From positions 1 to 12,398 of the forward strand of contig JASLJB010000190.1 in assembly GCA_030152605.1 (NCBI GenBank): a stretch of 12,398 bases of DNA. The letters run 5' to 3'. The notes beneath the pieces were generated by a model. It saw nothing but the letters and a program-made list of their open reading frames with translations, ran no database searches and was not told the origin of the DNA. Positions 6,887 through 12,398 of the stretch are shown one piece after another. Numbering within the stretch: position 1 is the first letter of the stretch; each line of letters begins with the position of its first letter. Source of the DNA: Acinetobacter sp. GTDB taxonomy: Bacteria > Pseudomonadota > Gammaproteobacteria > Pseudomonadales > Moraxellaceae. Position numbers and translations under genes: made by a program.

Positions 6887-6940
6887 AACATAGCCTATAA
6901 AAATAGATCCGCTATGTTTTGATATTTTTTTATGTTTTGA
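6887..6940 (+). promoter_or_regulatory. Inverted and direct repeats before the desaturase
   Basis: A perfect 8-bp inverted repeat AACATAGC (6887-6894) and GCTATGTT (6911-6918) flanks a good -10-like TATAAA (6896-6901). The right arm is part of a perfect 10-bp direct repeat TATGTTTTGA (6913-6922 and 6931-6940), with a period of 18 bases. So the same core occurs three times within 54 bases. This looks like a set of regulator sites over the desaturase promoter. A hairpin followed by a T-run (terminator) is an alternative reading. Confidence 0.35.
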
Positions 6941-6982
6941 AGTCTTTGCCTTCTTTTCAGGTTTCTAGGAGTGCTGTTGGAG

Positions 6983-8149
6983 ATGAATCCTCCCCTACCC
7001 AAAGCCCCGATCAATTGGATTGCGATTTTTGCGCTGATCTTTTTACCGATCGTCGCTGTCATCGCAATTCCAGTTTATGCCTACCACCACGACTTTAGTT
7101 TGGCGGCTTGGCTGAGTTTATTTTTTCTTTTGGCTATGAGCAGCCTCGGGATTACCGCGGGCTATCATCGTTTATGGGCACATAAAGCGTATGAAGCATC
7201 ACTCCCGCTAAAAATCTTACTCATGATTGCGGGTACTTTTGCGGTACAAAATAGTATCTTGTTTTGGTCATCAGGCCATCGTACCCATCACCGTCATGTC
7301 GATGATGTGGACAAAGATCCGTATTCGATTAACAAAGGTTTCTGGCATGCCCATATGGGATGGATGCTGCGTGATTATCCCGCTGCTGAACCGAACTTTA
7401 GAAACGCACCCGATTTACTCAATGACAAATTAGTCATGTTCCAACACAAATACTATGTGCCCTTGGTCATCCTTGTGCATGTGGTGATTCTTGGTACTGT
7501 CGGTTGGGCTGTCGGTGATGTATGGGGTGTGGTGTTGCTCGGTGGTTTACTGCGCTTGATCCTCAGTCATCATGTGACTTTCTTTATTAACTCGCTGTGT
7601 CATATGTGGGGCAAACGTCCTTATACCGATGAAAACACGGCGCGTGATAACTTTGTTTTGGCCATCGCCACATGGGGCGAGGGTTATCATAACTATCACC
7701 ATATCTTCCAATATGACTATCGTAATGGGGTGAAATGGTGGCAGTACGATCCAACCAAATGGTTGATTTGGAGCTGTTCTAAATTGGGCTTGGCGAAAAA
7801 CTTACGCCGTATCCCGAGCTTCAATATCAAAAAAGCAGAACTTGCCATGCGTTTTAAATATGCAGAACAAGATTTGGCGGTATATGGTCATGATGTTAAT
7901 GCGGACTTAAATGCAATGAAGCAGAAAGTTGCGCAAGAATATGAGGCCTTTACCCATACCTTGAACGATTGGGCCAAACTCAAAGAACAAGAGTTACAGG
8001 CCAAGAAAGCTGCTGTAGCAGAAAAAATTCACAACATGGATGTCAAACTCAAAGTTGACTTTCAGTTGGTGGAACAGCAACTCAGCTTCCATCGTGAACG
8101 TCTTGAGACCTTGATGCGGAGCATCAAAAAGAGCACCGTGTCAGAGTAA
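6983..8149 (+). CDS. Membrane fatty-acid (acyl-CoA) desaturase with helical tail
   Basis: This 388-residue integral membrane di-iron desaturase should introduce a cis double bond, probably delta-9, into a saturated acyl chain. Three histidine boxes are intact: HRLWAH (62-67), HRTHH (99-103) and HNYHH (236-240). Hydrophobic segments lie near 11-33, 38-60, 75-95, 158-178 and 180-202. After about residue 282 comes a charged Lys/Glu/Gln/Ala-rich tail of roughly 100 residues, predicted by eye to be a long helix or coiled coil. The start is uncertain: AGGAG at 6967-6971 is 11 bases from this ATG but only five from an in-frame TTG at 6977; a GTG at 6971 overlaps the ribosome site and is unlikely. 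A strong terminator follows the gene, so it is probably a single transcription unit. Regiospecificity and whether acyl-CoA or phospholipid is the substrate cannot be told. Confidence 0.92.
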   Translation: MNPPLPKAPINWIAIFALIFLPIVAVIAIPVYAYHHDFSLAAWLSLFFLLAMSSLGITAGYHRLWAHKAYEASLPLKILLMIAGTFAVQNSILFWSSGHRTHHRHVDDVDKDPYSINKGFWHAHMGWMLRDYPAAEPNFRNAPDLLNDKLVMFQHKYYVPLVILVHVVILGTVGWAVGDVWGVVLLGGLLRLILSHHVTFFINSLCHMWGKRPYTDENTARDNFVLAIATWGEGYHNYHHIFQYDYRNGVKWWQYDPTKWLIWSCSKLGLAKNLRRIPSFNIKKAELAMRFKYAEQDLAVYGHDVNADLNAMKQKVAQEYEAFTHTLNDWAKLKEQELQAKKAAVAEKIHNMDVKLKVDFQLVEQQLSFHRERLETLMRSIKKSTVSE

Positions 8150-8184
8150 CTGATCGGTTGCGATTGCAATAAAAATTGATGCTT

Positions 8185-8218
8185 AAATCATCCCCGACTT
8201 CGGGGATGATTTATTTTT
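8185..8218 (+). terminator. Rho-independent terminator of the desaturase
   Basis: A perfect 12-bp stem (AAATCATCCCCG with its complement) and tetraloop ACTT are followed by ATTTTT. It lies 35 bases past the desaturase stop codon, and separates this gene from selO. Confidence 0.9.
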
Positions 8219-8270
8219 AAGTTCTGCTTTTTTGTTATAGTAAAGTTCAGTTTCTCGGTGTTGACGTGTT

Positions 8271-9713
8271 ATGCAGATTATCTCTCGCTATTCTTCGCTT
8301 GATCCAGCGCTGTACCATCAGCAAATGCCTAGCCCACTCATCGGTGCCAAAGCCGGACATTTCAATCGGGCGCTCGCAGATCAATTGCAGTGGAGCACAG
8401 AAGAAAAAAATCAATGGGTTGAGATCTGTAGCGGTCAAACAACCTGTGCAGATTTCCAGCCTTTGGCGATGGTTTATGCCGGTCATCAATTTGGTCAATG
8501 GGCAGGACAACTCGGTGATGGTCGCGGCCTACTGATCGCCCAAGTCTTGGATCGTGCGGGCAAGGTCGTTGATTTACACTTAAAAGGTGCAGGTAAAACC
8601 CCCTACTCCCGTATGGGCGATGGTCGTGCGGTACTGCGCTCAGTGATTCGTGAATATCTCGCAGGGCATGCCCTCAACGCACTCGGTGTCCCCGCTAGTG
8701 ATGCCGTTGGTTTCACCACATCCAGCCAACCGATCCTACGTGAAAAAATTGAAGCAGCCGCGATGATGCTCCGCAGCAGTGACTGTCATATTCGTTTGGG
8801 TCACTTTGAGTGGATCAATCAATATGCGCCTGAATTGTTGAAGGACTTTGTCGATCAATGTATTGCCTGGCACTATCCAGACTGTGTCCATGCCGAAAAC
8901 CCGGTGTTGGCGTTTGCGCAACAAGTGATTCAACGCACGGCAGTCATGATCGCCAAATGGCAGCTTTGCGGTTTTGCCCACGGCGTGATGAATACGGACA
9001 ATCTCAATATCACGGGCTCAACACTCGACTTTGGACCATACGGATTTATGGAGCGTTTCCGCCCCAACTGGATCAACAACCATTCTGATCACCATGGACG
9101 CTATAGCTATCAGCAACAACCCAGCATGGGACATTGGAACTTGTGGGTTTGGCTCAACAACTTGATTCCGTTGGCTGCCGAAGCGGAGAAAGAAAAGTTT
9201 AAACACGACTTGGCACAGTGCCTAACCCATTTTGAAACCACCTTCTTAGAGCACTATCGTTTCGGTCTGTGTGAAAAAATGGGCTTGCCGGCGTTTCATC
9301 ATGACAGTTTCGACTGCGCGATGGCATTCTTGAAAATATTGCAGACTGAACAACTCGACTATAGTCAGAGCTTTATCCGTTTACAGCATCAGCAATATAG
9401 CGCACTCAGAGATGACTGCCTGGATTTGCGTGGCTTCGATCAGTTTATGCAACAGTACCAACAGATTCGTGGCCATCAAGATACCGCCGAACTCGATGCG
9501 CGCATGCAACAGGTCAATCCCGTGTATATCCTGCGCAATCACATGGCTCAAACGGCAATTGAACATGCGGAACAAGGTGATTTTTCTGAGGTGGATCGCC
9601 TATTTGAATTGCTGAGTCAACCCTATACCCCTCAGCCACAACGTGAACGTGCAGCAGACCGAGCACCGCTCCCGAATGATGTGCCTGACGTCATGGTCAG
9701 TTGCTCATCTTGA
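8271..9713 (+). CDS. selO: Protein adenylyltransferase SelO (YdiU family)
   Basis: SelO is a pseudokinase-fold enzyme that binds ATP in a flipped orientation and transfers AMP to Ser, Thr or Tyr hydroxyls of proteins, with a reported link to oxidative stress. The 480-residue length matches E. coli YdiU. Visible motifs: GHQFGQWAGQLGDGRG (71-86), the ATP lysine K105 in LKGAG, SRMGDGRAVLRS (113-124), and the catalytic/metal region HGVMNTDN (237-244) with Asp243 and then Asp253 in LDFGP. The protein ends in Cys-Ser-Ser, with Cys478 where eukaryotic SelO has selenocysteine. In the NHSDH region Asn269 stands where E. coli has the Cys reported to form the regulatory disulfide with the C-terminal Cys. 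The ATG at 8271 has only a weak ribosome site; a TATAGT at 8236-8241 could be its -10 box. It stands alone between a terminator and the YkuD gene. Confidence 0.95.
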   Translation: MQIISRYSSLDPALYHQQMPSPLIGAKAGHFNRALADQLQWSTEEKNQWVEICSGQTTCADFQPLAMVYAGHQFGQWAGQLGDGRGLLIAQVLDRAGKVVDLHLKGAGKTPYSRMGDGRAVLRSVIREYLAGHALNALGVPASDAVGFTTSSQPILREKIEAAAMMLRSSDCHIRLGHFEWINQYAPELLKDFVDQCIAWHYPDCVHAENPVLAFAQQVIQRTAVMIAKWQLCGFAHGVMNTDNLNITGSTLDFGPYGFMERFRPNWINNHSDHHGRYSYQQQPSMGHWNLWVWLNNLIPLAAEAEKEKFKHDLAQCLTHFETTFLEHYRFGLCEKMGLPAFHHDSFDCAMAFLKILQTEQLDYSQSFIRLQHQQYSALRDDCLDLRGFDQFMQQYQQIRGHQDTAELDARMQQVNPVYILRNHMAQTAIEHAEQGDFSEVDRLFELLSQPYTPQPQRERAADRAPLPNDVPDVMVSCSS

Positions 9714-9764
9714 GCAGTGAGGCTGAAACAAGCACCACTCCATTTTCAGCGCTGTTTTAGCGTG

Positions 9765-9792
9765 CTGTGGATAAGCGCATGTTTATCCACAG
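9765..9792. repeat. Inverted pair of consensus DnaA boxes
   Basis: A perfect 10-bp inverted repeat CTGTGGATAA (9765-9774) and TTATCCACAG (9783-9792) has an 8-base spacer. Each arm contains the nine-base consensus DnaA box TTATCCACA (9783-9791 on plus, 9766-9774 on minus). No T-run follows, so it is not a classical terminator. It lies between selO and the YkuD gene, about 100 bases before the latter. No dnaA, dnaN or A/T-rich unwinding array is present, so it is not an obvious replication origin. Confidence 0.6.
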
Positions 9793-9887
9793 ACTGTCAA
9801 CCCGCGGACTCCAATCGGTTGGGCTTGTTTTTATTTTCAATTCATCTACAGTTGAGCCCATCAAATAATGTGACTTAGACCATAACA

Positions 9888-10496
9888 ATGCAGAACAAAA
9901 ACAACCGCAAAAGTTTAATTCTTAGCCTTTTGATGATCATGCTATTGGGTGTTTTGTTATATGCCTATCAGCGTTATGAACGCTATCTACCCGCTCAACC
10001 CACGGCATCCGTAGCCGCCAGCTTAGATGCTGAACAAATTGCAAAAATAAAAACCACCACACCCATTACTGAAATTCGAGTCTATAAAGCCGAACGCCAA
10101 CTGCAGCTACTTAGTCAAGATCAGGTAATTCGACGCTATGATATGCGGCTTGGCTTTGCACCAGAAGGTCATAAACAACAAGAAGGTGATGGCAAAACCC
10201 CTGAGGGGCGCTATAGCATCGATTGGCGTAACAGCAAAAGTGCTTTTTACAAGTCACTGCACATCTCCTACCCCAACGCCCAAGACCAAGCACATGCCAA
10301 GCAGCTCGGCGTTTCAGCCGGTGGTGACATCATGATTCATGGTTCAGCCAATGCCAGCACCACCCAGCTACCGAATATGATGCAGTATATGCCACGCAAT
10401 GACTGGACCTTGGGCTGTATTGCCGTACGCAATGTCGACATGGATGAGATTTGGCAATTGGTTGAAAATGGCGTTCCGATCGACATCTATCCCTAA
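9888..10496 (+). CDS. L,D-transpeptidase-fold (YkuD) family protein, membrane-anchored
   Basis: This 202-residue protein has a short basic N-terminus and one hydrophobic segment (about 8-28), so it is probably anchored in the inner membrane with its domain in the periplasm. The YkuD domain (about 61-200) has GDGKTPEG at 100-107, the conserved His151 in MIHG and the catalytic Cys177 in WTLGCIAVRN, the arrangement of Cys peptidoglycan L,D-transpeptidases. The WTLGCIAVRNVDMDEIW signature is closest to the YafK/ErfK-like branch, which includes enzymes that cross-link peptidoglycan and enzymes that cleave bound lipoproteins, so the exact reaction is open. No LysM or binding domain is present. The ATG lacks a strong ribosome site. 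The stop codon overlaps that of the convergent baeR by 4 bases. Confidence 0.88.
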   Translation: MQNKNNRKSLILSLLMIMLLGVLLYAYQRYERYLPAQPTASVAASLDAEQIAKIKTTTPITEIRVYKAERQLQLLSQDQVIRRYDMRLGFAPEGHKQQEGDGKTPEGRYSIDWRNSKSAFYKSLHISYPNAQDQAHAKQLGVSAGGDIMIHGSANASTTQLPNMMQYMPRNDWTLGCIAVRNVDMDEIWQLVENGVPIDIYP

Positions 10497-11182
10497 GCGT
10501 CCTGTGGATATTCAAAACGATAGCCCACACCATATACCGCTTGAATCCACTCATGGCGGTTGCCCGTTTCCGCCACTTCGGCAATTTTACGGCGTAAGTT
10601 TTTGATGTGGCTGTCGATGACACGGTCAGCCACATCAAAGCTATCTGGATTGATGTGATCGAGTAGATGCGCACGTGAGAACACCTGCCCCACATGTTCT
10701 AAAAACAACTCCAATAAACGAAACTCGGTCGGGGTCAGGTTGAGGGGTTTTTGTTGATACCAAATTCGTTGCTGACCTTTGTCCATCCGAAATAGATCAT
10801 GGCTTTCAGGCTCAGCTTTGCGCTCCAAACGACGCAATACCGCTTGTACCCGGGCGACTAATTCTTTGGGACTAAAAGGTTTACACACATAGTCATCGGC
10901 GCCCATATTCAATCCCAAGACACGATCAATCTCTTCAGTACGTGCAGTGACCATAATGATCGGCAAATCTGACTGTTCACGAACTTTACGACAGATGGTC
11001 AAACCATCCATACGTGGCACCATCAAATCAAGTACCATCAGGCTCGGCTTACGTTGTTGAAAGCTTTGATAGGCTTCTTGGCCATCATGAAACATGCCGA
11101 CCTCAAAACCTGCTGCAAGCAAATAATCACGTACCAGTTGCGCCAGCTCCACTTCATCTTCGACCAACATAATGTATTTCAT
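10493..11182 (-). CDS. baeR: Envelope-stress response regulator BaeR
   Basis: BaeR is an OmpR-type response regulator; with BaeS it controls envelope-stress and drug-efflux genes in Enterobacteria and Acinetobacter. The 229-residue protein has a receiver domain with acidic pocket Glu8/Asp9, phosphorylation site Asp52 in VLDLMVP, Thr79 and Lys101 in CKPFSP. A winged-helix DNA-binding domain follows from about 130, with LTPTEFRLLELF, RVIDSHIKNLRRKI and AVYGVGYRFE. The segment ICRKVREQSDLPIIMVTAR-EEIDR-LGL resembles E. coli BaeR more than other OmpR relatives, and its partner is BaeS-like. AAGGA lies seven bases before the ATG. It follows baeS by 24 bases, so the two form an operon. Its last 4 bases overlap the convergent YkuD gene. 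Confidence 0.93.
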   Translation of the reverse strand: MKYIMLVEDEVELAQLVRDYLLAAGFEVGMFHDGQEAYQSFQQRKPSLMVLDLMVPRMDGLTICRKVREQSDLPIIMVTARTEEIDRVLGLNMGADDYVCKPFSPKELVARVQAVLRRLERKAEPESHDLFRMDKGQQRIWYQQKPLNLTPTEFRLLELFLEHVGQVFSRAHLLDHINPDSFDVADRVIDSHIKNLRRKIAEVAETGNRHEWIQAVYGVGYRFEYPQDA

Positions 11183-11206
11183 AAACGAGTCCTTATTGTA
11201 TTTTCA

Positions 11207-12398
11207 TCATTTTAAAAAAGTAAGTTTACAGCGCAAACCACCCAGTGGAGAGTGTTCAAAACTTAAATGCCCACCCAGTGCTTGGGCGATTTTGCATGAC
11301 AATGCCAAGCCCAGTCCGGTTCCGCCAGTGCTTCGGGTGCGCGAGTCATCGACACGATAGAAGCGCTCGCCCAGACGCTGCAATTGTTCATCACTGAGGC
11401 CATACGGGCTGTCATCCACATACAGGGTCCAGTGTTGATCATCTTGTTGCGTATGGATTTGGATTTCACCGCCGGCTTCGGTATAGCGCACACAGTTGCC
11501 GAGTAAATTCACCACGATTTGCTTAAAGCGATCTCGATCCAATTGCAACAGCGTACCACTGCCCTGCACTTGGATACTGAGCTGAGCTTGCTCTAGTCGA
11601 CTTCTAAAATTTTCAACCTCTTGCTGTACCACATCCCATGGATCGACGGGATTGAAATAACAAGTCAGCTGTAAGGCATCGGCTTGCGCCAAATCCGCAA
11701 GATCTTGGGTGAGTTTTTTCAGACTGGCAACCTGGCGCATCATCGCTTCAAGATGTTCAGGGGTGGCCTGACGGATGCCATCTTGTAAGGCTTCAATCTG
11801 AGCTTGTAGCACCGCCAGCGGGGTTTTGAGCTCATGCGACGTATCCGCAACCCATTGCTGACGTGAATGTTCATGCTGGTGCAGGATCTCCGCCAATTGA
11901 TTGAGCTGATTGGATAAATCACCCAACTCATCATTACGATTAATCTTGACCTGATGTTGGTAATTGCCATTGGTGAGTTCACGTGTGGCATTCAGTAAGC
12001 GTTGAATCGGCTTTCTAAAATAAGTCGCCAATAACAGTGCGGTGATGAGACTGACCAAGAAGGTCATGACATAAACCAAGAACAAATAACGTTTTTGATT
12101 ACTAAAGAAGTTGATACTTAAGGCATCATCCTCATCCAGTACCGACTTTAAGCCGAGATAACCGACGACTTTGTCATTCACCATAATCGGTCGATAAGAC
12201 AACTGCTGCGCACTGCCTTCACCAACAATAAAGTGCTGATTTGCATCAAACAAAGACAAACGCGAACTCAAACCCAAACGGTCTGGCATGGCAATAATAC
12301 GTTTCTGAGGGTTTTTAGCTGGAGTTTCGGGTTTTTCTTCAGCAGTACTGCTTTTTCGTTCTTTGTTTTTGGTTCGATATAAATTCTGATTGGCGCTC
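11207..12398 (-). CDS. baeS: Sensor histidine kinase BaeS, N-terminus cut by window edge
   Basis: BaeS is the inner-membrane sensor kinase that phosphorylates BaeR on envelope damage. The reading frame has no stop up to base 12398, so the first transmembrane helix and part of the periplasmic domain lie outside. Counting from the internal Met at 12289: the periplasmic end is at 1-67, transmembrane helix 2 is at about 68-90, a HAMP domain follows to about 140, the dimerisation domain has phospho-acceptor His152 in TSHELKTPLAVL, and the ATPase domain has N-box Asn261/Asn265, a loose G1 box (DDSPYG, as in E. coli BaeS), ERFYR and GTGLGLAL. Before that Met, the periplasmic part has a Lys/Glu/Pro-rich stretch of about 25 residues. 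Not a truncated gene as far as can be seen, only cut by the window. Confidence 0.93.
   Translation of the reverse strand, partial: SANQNLYRTKNKERKSSTAEEKPETPAKNPQKRIIAMPDRLGLSSRLSLFDANQHFIVGEGSAQQLSYRPIMVNDKVVGYLGLKSVLDEDDALSINFFSNQKRYLFLVYVMTFLVSLITALLLATYFRKPIQRLLNATRELTNGNYQHQVKINRNDELGDLSNQLNQLAEILHQHEHSRQQWVADTSHELKTPLAVLQAQIEALQDGIRQATPEHLEAMMRQVASLKKLTQDLADLAQADALQLTCYFNPVDPWDVVQQEVENFRSRLEQAQLSIQVQGSGTLLQLDRDRFKQIVVNLLGNCVRYTEAGGEIQIHTQQDDQHWTLYVDDSPYGLSDEQLQRLGERFYRVDDSRTRSTGGTGLGLALSCKIAQALGGHLSFEHSPLGGLRCKLTFLK

Larger units (their letters stand above)
6580..6970. other. 391-bp spacer with repeats, no confident gene
   Basis: This spacer holds no confident gene. A 71-codon minus-strand frame (6535-6750) starts with ATG but has no close ribosome site, overlaps the 3' end of the phosphodiesterase gene and resembles no family I know. 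Two structured segments, listed separately, occupy 6628-6704 and 6887-6940. No strong terminator follows the phosphodiesterase gene. The right part should contain the desaturase promoter. Confidence 0.6.

Noticed and set aside
9747..9767. CAGCGCT/AGC-GCTG hairpin after selO
   Set aside because: A two-base bulge interrupts the stem, and no T-run follows; it also merges into the DnaA-box palindrome.
9765..9792. Replication origin
   Set aside because: Only two DnaA boxes, no A/T-rich unwinding element and no dnaA, dnaN, gyrB, rpmH or mnmG neighbours.
9798..9821. CAACC/GGTTG hairpin followed by T-rich sequence as the selO terminator
   Set aside because: Only five base pairs with a long loop and an interrupted T-run; too weak to call.
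10330..10695. 121-codon minus-strand frame across the YkuD gene and baeR
   Set aside because: It is a shadow of two well-supported genes and shows no domain of its own.
12287..12289. Internal Met as the start of BaeS
   Set aside because: The frame is open upstream to the window edge, and BaeS needs an N-terminal transmembrane helix that is not present after this Met.
1..12398. CRISPR arrays, tRNA or rRNA genes, insertion sequences, prophage or defence systems
   Set aside because: No spaced repeat array, cloverleaf, transposase or phage-like gene was seen on either strand; all large frames belong to housekeeping or envelope families.

Overview
The window looks like an ordinary chromosomal segment of a gammaproteobacterium, most likely Acinetobacter (Moraxellaceae). 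The reasons are the trpF-trpB pair followed by a DUF1543 gene, the style of the BaeR/BaeS, SelO and DUF1543 proteins, moderate GC with A/T-rich spacers, and the absence of phage, IS, CRISPR, tRNA or rRNA signals. The genus is inferred from remembered protein families; no search was run.

Layout, left to right. Positions 1-298 form an A/T-rich stretch with at most the tail of an unrecognised reading frame entering from the left edge. Then, on the minus strand: a two-repeat DUF1543 protein (299-808), a strong terminator (881-923), and the tryptophan genes trpB (946-2175) and trpF (2159-2800), which overlap by 17 nt. Next comes a terminator (2914-2941) for btuB (2965-4803), the outer-membrane vitamin B12 receptor. 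Its leader carries a clear cobalamin riboswitch (about 4930-5063) and a promoter (5068-5096). Divergent from btuB, on the plus strand, are a PduO-type cob(I)alamin adenosyltransferase (5188-5772), a cytoplasmic glycerophosphodiester phosphodiesterase (5860-6579), a membrane fatty-acid desaturase with a long helical tail (6983-8149) followed by a strong terminator, the pseudokinase AMPylase SelO (8271-9713), and a membrane-anchored L,D-transpeptidase-fold (YkuD) protein (9888-10496). Converging on the last of these from the right are the minus-strand genes baeR (10493-11182) and baeS (11207 to past the right edge), an envelope-stress two-component system.

Functional themes. btuB and the adenosyltransferase form a small B12 unit: uptake across the outer membrane, and conversion to adenosylcobalamin inside the cell. 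Only the uptake gene has a visible riboswitch. trpF and trpB supply two non-consecutive steps of tryptophan synthesis; trpA is not in the window. The right half holds membrane and envelope functions (desaturase, YkuD protein, BaeSR) and redox/stress-linked protein AMPylation (SelO).

I did not find a clearly new biological system. The points most worth a second look are: SelO keeps its C-terminal Cys but appears to lack the partner Cys used for the redox disulfide in E. coli; a perfect head-to-head pair of consensus DnaA boxes lies between selO and the YkuD gene; inverted plus direct repeats lie in front of the desaturase; a ribosome-site hairpin lies at the end of the btuB leader; and the stop codons of the YkuD gene and baeR overlap with no terminator between them.
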